Below are positions 1 through 7,375 of a stretch of DNA of 64,000 nt, piece after piece. How positions within the stretch are numbered: the stretch's first letter is position 1; each line of letters begins with the position of its first letter. Origin of the DNA: Sphingopyxis sp. GTDB lineage: Bacteria; Pseudomonadota; Alphaproteobacteria; Sphingomonadales; Sphingomonadaceae. The notes below the pieces were generated by a model. The model did not search any database. It saw only the letters and a list, made by a program, of their open reading frames with translations, and was not told the DNA's origin. Location: the NCBI GenBank assembly GCA_002733865.1, contig NVXM01000033.1, positions 1 through 64,000 of the forward strand. Reading direction: 5' to 3'. The translations under genes and the position numbers were made by a program.

Positions 1-241
1 ACGCCGGGCCATCCACCAGTTCCACATCAAAAGGCAGCGCCAGATAGCGCCGGACCTCCAGCAAAGCCGATGGATCGGAACCGGCACGCAGGGCGAGCGA
101 CAGTTTCTCACCATCGCGGTGCTGCACAATCAATCCATGATCACGCGCATAAGCATAGGGCAGATCCTTGACCGCTGCCGTCCCCACCGGTCCGCTCTCC
201 GCTTCGGAAACAACCGCTTCTGTTCCCCGAGCGATCTTCAT
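1..241 (-). CDS. gspE: Type II secretion ATPase GspE, N-terminal fragment (runs off left edge)
   Basis: Only the first 80 codons are in the window; the gene continues beyond base 1. The translated N-terminus contains LPYAYARDHGLIVQHRDG, which resembles the N-terminal (T2SSE_N) region of GspE, the cytoplasmic ATPase that powers type II secretion. The ATP-binding part is outside the window. The ATG (241-239) overlaps the gspD stop codon by one base (TGATG), so translation is probably coupled. The family call rests on this short N-terminus plus its place directly after gspC and gspD. No frameshift or stop is seen in the visible part. Confidence 0.8.
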   Translation of the reverse strand, partial: MKIARGTEAVVSEAESGPVGTAAVKDLPYAYARDHGLIVQHRDGEKLSLALRAGSDPSALLEVRRYLALPFDVELVDGPA

Positions 242-2394
242 CATCGATTCCCGCTGGGCTCGCTCGGAGGCAGCGGCGTCTGTTCAATGATGCCGCGGTC
301 CCTGACGGCTGGCATATCGCCTGGCGCATAGATGACCTGATCATCCGGCCGGGCATCAACCGATGGCGGCACGGTGCCGAGATAGTCGCGCACCAGCGCA
401 TCGATCGACGGCTCCTGGTCCGGATTGCGGCTCAGCTGCCGACCGCGGATATAGCCGTAGCGGTTGCTGGAGAAGCGCCGCGCATCATTAGGGTCTTTCA
501 GAATCGTTGGCCGAATGAAGACCATCAAATTGGTCTTGACCCGCGACTTGCCACGCGATCGGAACAATTCTCCCAGCAAGGGAATATCACCGAGGAACGG
601 CACTTTCTGGATTGTCCGCCGTTCATTGTCGTCGAGCAGACCACCCAGCGCGATAATTTCGCCGTCACCGACGGTCACCGTCGTATTGATCTCGCGCTTG
701 TTGATAATCAGCTCGTTGAAATCGTCCGACACCGGCCCGGCGATCGAACTGACCTGCTGGCGCAATTCCATCCGCACTTCGTCACCCGCGTTGATCTGCG
801 GCGTCACTTCCAGTTCGATGCCGACATTCTGCCGCTGGATCGTGCGAAACGCATTGTCGAAATTGTCGGACAACGCCTCACCCGTCGATACCGGAATTTC
901 CTGACCGAACAGGATGCTGCCCTTGAGGTTGTTGTTCACGGTCAACGATGGTGTGGAAAGCACGTTGCTGTTGCTGTCCGACTGTACCGCATTGATGATC
1001 GCACCGAGCACGGCGCTGCCGCCCAGACTGGTTGCAAAACCGCCAAAACCGCCACGCGCGCCGAGCACTGCATCCGCTGCATTCTGGCGCAGCGCATCGC
1101 CAACCGCGCTATTGGTAGTCGTCGTCGTTGCCGTGTTGGTCGTCGTGGTCGTCGTCGTATCAAACTGGTCCGCCAGCAGGCCGCCCGCCACATCCACGAT
1201 ATTGGGGGCAGCGTTGGAGAAATTGGTCACCGCAAAGGGCACATCCTTGCCGCCGACCAGCCATTGCACGCCCAGTTCCCTGGCCAGTGTTTCGGAAATT
1301 TCCACAATGATCGCTTCGACCACCACCTGTTCCTGCCTCGTGTCCAGTTGGCGGATCAATTCGCCAATCATCCGCTGCACGTCAGGATTAGCCGCCACGA
1401 TGATCGCGTTGGTCCCTTCCAGCCGGGTCACAATCGAGGGGCCGCGGCTGGCAATCCCATTGCCGCCACCGCCGCTGGCTGCCGGTGCCGCCGCACCATC
1501 GCCGGCACCCGTCGGCACGACCGCAGCGGAGCCGCCGCTCGTCCCTTTGCTACCCAGCAAATTCTCGATCACCGGAAGCAGATGCTCTGCGTTGGCATAA
1601 TCCAGCCGGTGGACTCGTATCTCGGTGCCGGACTCGGCGCCCTTGTCCAGTTCCCGCGCCATCTGCGCAAAGCGCGACACCGCACCGGGATCGCCGCGCA
1701 GGGCAATGCTGTTGCTGCTGTCGATCGGCACCACGGTCACCGGCGCGCGCAGGCCTTCGCCGCCGCCTTGGGCGGCCAGTGCCTGCAGCGAGGTCGCGAT
1801 TTCCCGCGCCCCGGCATTTTTCAGGGTGATGATCGTGCTGGCGGCGCTGTCGCGGTCGATTTCCCCGACCAGGCTGCGAATCCGCCGGATATTGTCGGCA
1901 TAGTCGACGATCACCAGGCTGTTGGCGTTGCGGTTCGAGGTGATCGAGCCCTGTTTGCTGACCAGGGGACGCAGTGTTTCCAGCGCTTCGGTCGCCACAA
2001 TCGATTTCAGCCTTACCACTTCGGTCACCAGTTGATTGCCACCTGCACCGCGCGACCCGAGCCGGGTCGGCTGCGATGCTGCGCCATCGGCCGGCTGAAT
2101 ACGATAGGCGCCGCGGGTTGTCGGAATTGCGACCAGATTATTGGCACGCAAGGTTGACAGGAAAATCTCGAAATATTCCGAACGGCTGAGCGGCCGGTCG
2201 GTGACCACAGAAACCTTTCTCTGCACCCGGCTGTCGAGAATGAAGGTACGGCCGGTTACCTTGGCCGCATCCTGAACAAAGGCGCGGATATCGGCATCAC
2301 GAACATTAAGCGTGTGCTGCGCCGCCGCTGGTGCGGTCCAGAGGGCCAGGGAAGCAGCAAGAACAGTGAGGATCCGGGCGAACAGACTAAACAT
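241..2394 (-). CDS. gspD: Type II secretion system secretin GspD
   Basis: Outer-membrane secretin through which folded proteins leave the cell. The 717-residue product has a signal peptide (residues 1-25, cleaved near APAAAQ), then the periplasmic N0 domain (about 26-100, TFILDSRVQRKVSVVTDRPL) and N1-N3 repeats, then the C-terminal secretin domain (about 375-660, with VGIELEVTPQINAGDEVRM and GLLDDNERRTIQKVPFLGDIP). Two low-complexity insertions stand out: a Gly/Ala-rich loop in N3 and a Thr/Asn tract near residues 411-427. The ATG overlaps the gspC stop by one base and the stop overlaps the gspE start by one base, so C, D and E form one tight operon. Length is normal for the family. Confidence 0.96.
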   Translation of the reverse strand: MFSLFARILTVLAASLALWTAPAAAQHTLNVRDADIRAFVQDAAKVTGRTFILDSRVQRKVSVVTDRPLSRSEYFEIFLSTLRANNLVAIPTTRGAYRIQPADGAASQPTRLGSRGAGGNQLVTEVVRLKSIVATEALETLRPLVSKQGSITSNRNANSLVIVDYADNIRRIRSLVGEIDRDSAASTIITLKNAGAREIATSLQALAAQGGGEGLRAPVTVVPIDSSNSIALRGDPGAVSRFAQMARELDKGAESGTEIRVHRLDYANAEHLLPVIENLLGSKGTSGGSAAVVPTGAGDGAAAPAASGGGGNGIASRGPSIVTRLEGTNAIIVAANPDVQRMIGELIRQLDTRQEQVVVEAIIVEISETLARELGVQWLVGGKDVPFAVTNFSNAAPNIVDVAGGLLADQFDTTTTTTTNTATTTTTNSAVGDALRQNAADAVLGARGGFGGFATSLGGSAVLGAIINAVQSDSNSNVLSTPSLTVNNNLKGSILFGQEIPVSTGEALSDNFDNAFRTIQRQNVGIELEVTPQINAGDEVRMELRQQVSSIAGPVSDDFNELIINKREINTTVTVGDGEIIALGGLLDDNERRTIQKVPFLGDIPLLGELFRSRGKSRVKTNLMVFIRPTILKDPNDARRFSSNRYGYIRGRQLSRNPDQEPSIDALVRDYLGTVPPSVDARPDDQVIYAPGDMPAVRDRGIIEQTPLPPSEPSGNR

Positions 2395-3215
2395 TATGGG
2401 GCTCCCAGATTGACAGCGATCGGAACCGTATCGGCCCCGCGCTCGACTTCGACGGACAGGCGGGCGCCCGGCTGAATTTGACTTTTCAGGGTTTCAATAT
2501 CGTTGGCTGAACCGACTCGATTGCCATTGATCGACACCACAATATCGCCGTTTCGGAATCCCGCACTCTTGAACAGACTGCCATCTCCCAGGGGGGAGAG
2601 GACAATGCCGGTCACCCGCCCCTGCTCGTTGCGCGGCGCCAGCGATGCGATACCCGGTATTTCATCACCGCTGATCGCCAGCGAAGCCGGTGCTTCGGGA
2701 TCCTCGGTGCCAACGGTTTGCGCCGGAATCGACTGGTCGAGATAAAGGCTCTCCAGCACCCCGCCGCGGCTGATAACCACATGGTCAAAAGCCACGCTGT
2801 CGAGCGTGACACCAGACATGATCTCCTGGCCGACGGCATAATTTTCCTGCACACCATCCGGTCCGGACAGGATTGCCGAACCCAGCCCCGACGCCTCGTT
2901 CATCCGAATCCCGTAGAGCGTCAGCTGCAGCGAGGTGACGACATTGGCGGTTTGCGCTGCGCCATCGCGGAAAAACGGGTCGAAGCTGCTGAACAGGGTC
3001 AGCCGCGACTGCGGCGACAGGACCTGCACGTCATTGGCGCGATAATCGCCGACCGGGCCTAACGGAGTCAGGACCAGCCAGATCAGTCTGATCGCCTGTA
3101 TCAGCAGCAAAACAGCCAGAATTACGAACAGCACGGGATAGAGTCCCCGCTGGTTATACCAGCGGGTAACCACGCCTATTCTGTCCAAAACGCTATTTCC
3201 CACGAATCCCCGCAC
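2394..3215 (-). CDS. gspC: Type II secretion system protein GspC
   Basis: Inner-membrane protein that links the secretin to the inner-membrane platform. The 273-residue product has a short cytoplasmic N-terminus, one transmembrane helix (about residues 27-48, LYPVLFVILAVLLLIQAIRL), a periplasmic homology region (about 75-150, LTLYGIRMNEASGLGSAIL) and a C-terminal PDZ-like domain (about 205-272, SLFKSAGFRNGDIVVSING). It is the first gene of the visible gsp operon and its stop overlaps the gspD start. The promoter should lie in the roughly 95 bases between this start and the HAD gene end at 3312, where I cannot name a clear -35/-10 pair. Confidence 0.92.
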   Translation of the reverse strand: MRGFVGNSVLDRIGVVTRWYNQRGLYPVLFVILAVLLLIQAIRLIWLVLTPLGPVGDYRANDVQVLSPQSRLTLFSSFDPFFRDGAAQTANVVTSLQLTLYGIRMNEASGLGSAILSGPDGVQENYAVGQEIMSGVTLDSVAFDHVVISRGGVLESLYLDQSIPAQTVGTEDPEAPASLAISGDEIPGIASLAPRNEQGRVTGIVLSPLGDGSLFKSAGFRNGDIVVSINGNRVGSANDIETLKSQIQPGARLSVEVERGADTVPIAVNLGAP

Positions 3216-3311
3216 CTTTGCAATCCCCGACGCGCTATAGCGATTTCACGACCTTTCGACGACTCATTGATGACAATAATATTACAGGTTTGCGTGATTG
3301 GGCAGACCTGT

Positions 3312-3959
3312 TCAGGGCAATTTCATGTCGAGCAGAGCGCCCAGATCATCAAGCGCCTGCTGCTCCGAAGACACCTTGATCGCCGCCATCCCAAGCGCTG
3401 CCGCCGGTTTGCAATTGATGCCCAGATCATCAAGATAGATGCACTCTGCCGGCGCGACGTCCAGCGCCTCACACATCATCTGGTAAATGCGCGGATCGGG
3501 TTTGCGAATACCGGCCTTGCTGCTTTCGATAATATGATCGAAGCGCTGCATGATATCTTTCACCGCCGCGGCCTTCTTGTCATCCATCGCCATCCCCGCG
3601 CCTTTTCCGGCGGGTACATTATTGGTGATACAGGATATGCGAATGCCTTCTGCTTTCAGCCGGTCCAGCGTCGCCACCATTTTCGGGCGGACATCACCAG
3701 CGAGCCGGGCCAGCACATCGGCGCCGCGCAGTTCAATGCCGATATCACGCGCTTCCGCTGCAAAGGCTTCGTCAAAGCCAGCCGCATCAATCTCTGCCCG
3801 CTCGAACTTGGCCCAGGCATTGTCATCCGGATTGGCGCTGTTGATCCGGCGCACACTGTCTTTCGGCACGCCCCGCTCGGCTTCCAGCCGATTGAACGCT
3901 TCAAACGGCGAAGATGTAATCACTCCGCCAAAGTCAAAAATTACCGTCTCATAAGTCAT
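3312..3959 (-). CDS. HAD-superfamily (HAD-IA) hydrolase, sEH N-terminal/ACAD10-like type
   Basis: The 215-residue product begins with the HAD motif I region FDFGGVI. Motif II is ISCITNN, the motif III lysine is in SSKAGIRKPDPRIY, and motif IV is YLDDLGIN. The second Asp of motif I (DxD), usually the acid/base, is Gly here. That substitution is shared by the soluble epoxide hydrolase N-terminal/ACAD10-like subgroup as I know it, so it may reflect the subgroup rather than damage, but phosphatase activity should not be assumed. The start overlaps the end of the upstream VIT gene by 4 bases (ATGA), so the two are probably co-translated. Substrate unknown. Confidence 0.85.
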   Translation of the reverse strand: MTYETVIFDFGGVITSSPFEAFNRLEAERGVPKDSVRRINSANPDDNAWAKFERAEIDAAGFDEAFAAEARDIGIELRGADVLARLAGDVRPKMVATLDRLKAEGIRISCITNNVPAGKGAGMAMDDKKAAAVKDIMQRFDHIIESSKAGIRKPDPRIYQMMCEALDVAPAECIYLDDLGINCKPAAALGMAAIKVSSEQQALDDLGALLDMKLP

Positions 3960-4654
3960 GCAACAACAGCTCCAAATATCGATCCAATGGCAGCGGTCGC
4001 GGCCATTGCCGCTGCACCCCAGAACGTCACCCGTATGACCGGCCGTCCAATTGGTGCCCCGCCGAGAATTGCTCCAATAGCCCCCAGGGCCGCCAGCAAC
4101 AGCAATGCTGTGCCGGATACGGCCCAGACCAGCAACTGGCCAGACAATAGCGCTGCGAGAATAACCGGCAATATCGCTCCCGCAGCGAAAGCCAGGGCAG
4201 AAGCGAGCGCCGCCTGCAACGGCTTGGCAGAGAAATGCTTGTTCAGGCCAAGCTCGTCGCGCAAATGCGTGCCGAGCGCATCATGCTCCGTCATTTGGTC
4301 AGCGACCTGTTCCGCCAGATCGGCGGTCAGGCCCCGGTTCTTGTAGATCGATATCAGTTCGATCCGCTCGGCCTTTGGCTGATGCTCAAGCTCCCAGGCT
4401 TCCTTGGCCCGCTCTGCCTTTTCGCTGTCGGCCTGCGAACTGACCGACACATATTCGCCAGCCGCCATCGACATTGCACCGGCCACCAGCCCGGCAAAGG
4501 CGGTCAGCAATATCGTCTGCTGCGAGGTCGCGGCCGCAGCTACGCCGACCACCAGACTGGCAGTCGAGACAATCCCGTCATTGGCGCCCAGCACCGCGGC
4601 GCGCAACCAACCCACGCGGTCGATGCGGTGGGATTCATCATGCATTCTTGCCAA
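3956..4654 (-). CDS. VIT1/CCC1-family (iron/manganese) transporter
   Basis: Membrane protein of 232 residues of the vacuolar iron transporter family, which moves Fe2+ or Mn2+ out of the cytoplasm. The family signature LRAAVLGANDGIVSTASLVVG lies in helix 1. A second hydrophobic stretch contains GLVAGAMSMAAGEYVSVSSQ, followed by an acidic/basic cytoplasmic segment (SEKAERAKEAWELEHQPKAE) and three C-terminal helices. The start chosen is a TTG at 4654, because AGGAG lies 6 bases upstream; the alternative ATG at 4645 has no placed ribosome binding site. It follows the SMP-30 gene closely (9 bases) and overlaps the HAD gene by 4 bases. Confidence 0.9.
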   Translation of the reverse strand: MARMHDESHRIDRVGWLRAAVLGANDGIVSTASLVVGVAAAATSQQTILLTAFAGLVAGAMSMAAGEYVSVSSQADSEKAERAKEAWELEHQPKAERIELISIYKNRGLTADLAEQVADQMTEHDALGTHLRDELGLNKHFSAKPLQAALASALAFAAGAILPVILAALLSGQLLVWAVSGTALLLLAALGAIGAILGGAPIGRPVIRVTFWGAAAMAATAAIGSIFGAVVA

Positions 4655-4663
4655 GGGAGGCTC

Positions 4664-5584
4664 CTACTTGTTCAGATATTCCAGCTTCATGCCCGGCCGT
4701 TTCCAGCGGGTTTTAACCAGCTTGCCGGTTGCCGACAGGCAGATCCAGGCATCCATCATATCTTCGCCACCGAAACAGATATTGGTGGTAAAAATATCCG
4801 GGGTAGCAACAAACTCAACCAGCTCGCCCTCTGGCGAGATCACGCTGATACCGCTTTCGCCAATGGTGGCGACGCAGATATTTCCACATTCCTCCATCGC
4901 GAGACTATCGAAGAATTTATATCCGGACGGACGATAGAGCGGGATACCGGGGCCGCCCGGACCGGCATCAGGCGCCACCTTGCCGGGAGCGGTAATGTTG
5001 AATTTCATCAACCGGCAGGTAAAGGTCTCCGCCGCATAGAGCGTCTTGCCATCCGGTGAGATACCGACGCCATTGGGATTGTTGGAAGGAAAAATCACTT
5101 CCTCCAGATGACTGCCATCAGCCTTGGCGTAGAAAATTCCGACAATATCGTGACAGCGCTTCTCGTAATCGGTCTTGCCGTGATCAGTGAACCAGAAGCC
5201 ACCATGCGTATCGAACTGGATATCATTCGGCCCGCGCAGGATGCAGCCGAAATCACCGTCGCTATAGAGCGTCTCCACCTCACCGGTTTCGGGGTCGACT
5301 CGCTGGATGCTACCTCCGACATAATCCTTGGCAATGCCGGCGGGCGTCAGATAGCCGTTCTCATCCTTATATTCGAACCCGCCATTGTTGCAGACATAGA
5401 TTTTGCCGTCCGGACCCAACGCCGCTCCATTCGGTCCACCACCGGTTTTCGCGACCAGCTGCTTTGTGCCGTCGGGCAAGACCCGGGTCAGCTGTTGCGC
5501 TTCGATCTCGACCAGAATCACGCTGCCGTCCGGCATTGCAATAGGGCCTTCGGGAAAACGCAGACCTTCAGTGACTATCTCCAT
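4664..5584 (-). CDS. SMP-30/gluconolactonase/LRE-family protein
   Basis: Predicted six-bladed beta-propeller of about 306 residues. Family features are RFPEGPIAMPDGSVILVEIE at the N-terminus (metal-binding Glu), the mid-protein GGFWFTDHGK, SNNPNGVGISPDGKTLYAAE (metal-binding Asn and Asp region) and a C-terminal FGGEDMMDAWI. Members hydrolyse lactones of sugar acids. No signal peptide is visible, so it is likely cytoplasmic. The ATG at 5584 is preferred because GAGGAG ends 6 bases upstream; the first ATG (5590) touches the ribosome binding site. It is divergent from the aldehyde dehydrogenase at 5671, which would fit a sugar-acid pathway, but that is inference. Confidence 0.88.
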   Translation of the reverse strand: MEIVTEGLRFPEGPIAMPDGSVILVEIEAQQLTRVLPDGTKQLVAKTGGGPNGAALGPDGKIYVCNNGGFEYKDENGYLTPAGIAKDYVGGSIQRVDPETGEVETLYSDGDFGCILRGPNDIQFDTHGGFWFTDHGKTDYEKRCHDIVGIFYAKADGSHLEEVIFPSNNPNGVGISPDGKTLYAAETFTCRLMKFNITAPGKVAPDAGPGGPGIPLYRPSGYKFFDSLAMEECGNICVATIGESGISVISPEGELVEFVATPDIFTTNICFGGEDMMDAWICLSATGKLVKTRWKRPGMKLEYLNK

Positions 5585-5670
5585 GACCATCTCCTCTCAT
5601 TATTTTTCACAGTCATTGCGGGATTCCGGCTACAAGTCTAGTGCGAAGACAAAAGGTTACAGGAGCGACT

Positions 5671-7107
5671 ATGTCCAATATTTATCCCGACAAATTGCAA
5701 TTCCATATTGATGGTGAATGGATCGATATTGGCGACCGTGATGTTCATCATGTTGTGAACCCGGCGACGGGTGAGGTGATTTCCGATTTGCCGAAAGCCA
5801 GCAAGGCAGACCTCGATCGTGCACTGGATGCAGCGGACAAAGCATTCCCGATCTGGCGCGACACGCCGGTAGCCGAGCGTGCTGCAATCCTCCACAAGGC
5901 CGCTGATCTGATGCGCGAACGGGCATCCAATATCGGCCAGCTGATGACCGCCGAACAAGGCAAGCCACTCGCCCAGGCAACCGGCGAAGTCGGCGCTTCA
6001 GCCGCCCAATTCGATATAATGGCCGAGGAAGCGAAGCGCTGCTACGGTCGGGTGTTGGTGCGGCCTGCAGGCCAGAACAGTTTTGTCAAATATCAGCCGG
6101 TCGGTCCGGTTGCAGCGTTCAGCCCCTGGAACTTTCCGGTGTTCACTCCGATTCGCAAGCTCGCGCCAGCGATTGCCGCTGGCTGTTCGATCATTCTCAA
6201 GCCAGCCGAAGAAACACCGGCGAGTGCGATCGAGATGATCCGCTGCCTGCTGGATGCCGGGCTGCCTTCGGGCGTCGCACAAATCGTGTTTGGCGATCCG
6301 GCGGAAGTGTCCAGCCATCTGATCGCCTCGCCGGTGATCCGCAAGGTCAGCTTCACTGGCTCGGTTCCGGTCGGCAAACATCTGATGAAGCTTGCCGCCG
6401 AAGGCATGAAGCGCACGACTATGGAACTGGGCGGCCATGCGCCGGTACTGGTGTTTGATGACTGTGATATGGAAAAGACGCTCGATCTGGTGGTGACCGG
6501 AAAATTCCGCAACGCTGGTCAGGTCTGCGTCTCGCCGACCCGCTTCTATGTCCAGTCGGGCATCTATGACCGTTTCGAAAAAGCCTTCACCGAACGCGCC
6601 TCCAAGGTTGTCGTCGGGGATGGCTTTGCTGACGGCATCGAAATGGGTCCCCTCGCCAATCCACGTCGCCCGAGTTCGGTTGGCGATATGATCGCTGACG
6701 CCAAGTCCAAGGGCGCCGAGGTAAAGCTCGGCGGGCACCGGCAGGACAAGGACGGATTTTTCTTTGATCCGACCGTCTTGTCGCACGTCCCGCTCGACGC
6801 CAATATCATGAATGACGAACCGTTCGGCCCGGTCGCGGTGATGCGCCCGTTCGACACCCTCGACGATGCCATTGAACAGGCCAACCGGCTGCCGCTCGGT
6901 CTCGCCGCTTATGCTTTCACCTCGAACCTGCACACCGCCAATATGGTCGGCGACAAGATTGAGGCCGGCATGGTTGCGATCAACAATCTAACCGTCAGCC
7001 CAGGCGACGCGCCCTTCGGCGGCGTCAAGGAAAGCGGTCACGGTTCGGAAGACGGGCCGGACGGCCTGAAAGCCTATATGGTGACCAAGGCAATCCATCA
7101 GGCCTGA
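5671..7107 (+). CDS. NAD(P)-dependent aldehyde dehydrogenase (succinate-semialdehyde dehydrogenase-like)
   Basis: The 478-residue product has the full aldehyde dehydrogenase fold: AAFSPWNFPVFTPIRK (cofactor-binding strand), KVSFTGSVPVGKHLM, the general-base Glu in TMELGGHAPV, and the catalytic Cys in FRNAGQVCVSPTRFY. The C-terminal end carries NDEPFGPVAVM and APFGGVKESGHG. Members of this branch oxidise succinate semialdehyde and similar substrates; the true substrate cannot be read from sequence. ATG 5671 is chosen because AGGAG lies 7 bases upstream; an in-frame GTG at 5641 has no such site. It is divergent from the SMP-30 gene and is followed, after 268 bases containing repeats, by a ThDP enzyme. 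Confidence 0.93.
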   Translation: MSNIYPDKLQFHIDGEWIDIGDRDVHHVVNPATGEVISDLPKASKADLDRALDAADKAFPIWRDTPVAERAAILHKAADLMRERASNIGQLMTAEQGKPLAQATGEVGASAAQFDIMAEEAKRCYGRVLVRPAGQNSFVKYQPVGPVAAFSPWNFPVFTPIRKLAPAIAAGCSIILKPAEETPASAIEMIRCLLDAGLPSGVAQIVFGDPAEVSSHLIASPVIRKVSFTGSVPVGKHLMKLAAEGMKRTTMELGGHAPVLVFDDCDMEKTLDLVVTGKFRNAGQVCVSPTRFYVQSGIYDRFEKAFTERASKVVVGDGFADGIEMGPLANPRRPSSVGDMIADAKSKGAEVKLGGHRQDKDGFFFDPTVLSHVPLDANIMNDEPFGPVAVMRPFDTLDDAIEQANRLPLGLAAYAFTSNLHTANMVGDKIEAGMVAINNLTVSPGDAPFGGVKESGHGSEDGPDGLKAYMVTKAIHQA

Positions 7108-7117
7108 ATAATCCCCT

Positions 7118-7131
7118 CTCCCTTAAGGGAG
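7118..7131. repeat. 14-bp perfect palindrome after the aldehyde dehydrogenase gene
   Basis: CTCCCTTAAGGGAG is self-complementary and begins 11 bases after the stop at 7107. It may add to transcription termination but is not followed by a T-run, so it is listed only as a palindrome. Confidence 0.5.
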
Positions 7132-7148
7132 TTCAAATCGGCTTCGGG

Positions 7149-7173
7149 TAGATCATGCCCCCGGCATGATCTA
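7149..7173. repeat. Perfect 11-bp inverted repeat with 3-base loop
   Basis: TAGATCATGCC at 7149-7159 pairs with GGCATGATCTA at 7163-7173 around CCC. It lies in the spacer between the aldehyde dehydrogenase and ThDP enzyme genes. It could be a stem-loop, a protein-binding operator or a short intergenic repeat. No T-run follows on either strand. Its length and symmetry are well above chance for one spacer. Confidence 0.7.
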
Positions 7174-7289
7174 GAAATGATATGGGGTATTATTTCGGCC
7201 CGAAATCGAATTGAACTGGTTGCGACGACTTGGCAACTTGTTGCCTAGTCATAGCTGGGTGAGGGTGTACAATATCTCGAGGGCAGAAC

Positions 7290-7359
7290 GCCCTCATCCA
7301 ACTCCGCCTAGCCAGCAAGCTGGCAAGGCTCTGTATCCTTCTCCCTCACGGGAGAAGGA
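7290..7359 (+). repeat. Intergenic palindromic repeat, family A, copy 1
   Basis: The copy begins with GCCCTCATCCAACTCCGCC, contains the small palindrome GCCAGCAAGCTGGC (7311-7324), and ends in a perfect hairpin: CCTTCTCCC (7337-7345), loop TCAC, GGGAGAAGG (7350-7358). Three related copies lie at 36378-36675. It sits 17 bases before the start codon of the ThDP enzyme, so it is in that gene's 5' untranslated region. Confidence 0.75.
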
Positions 7360-7375
7360 AGTGAAGGACGAAGCA

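Noticed and set aside
1264-2157. 297-codon frame antisense to gspD
   Set aside because: Shadow of a certain secretin gene; Gln/His/Arg-rich, no start signal.
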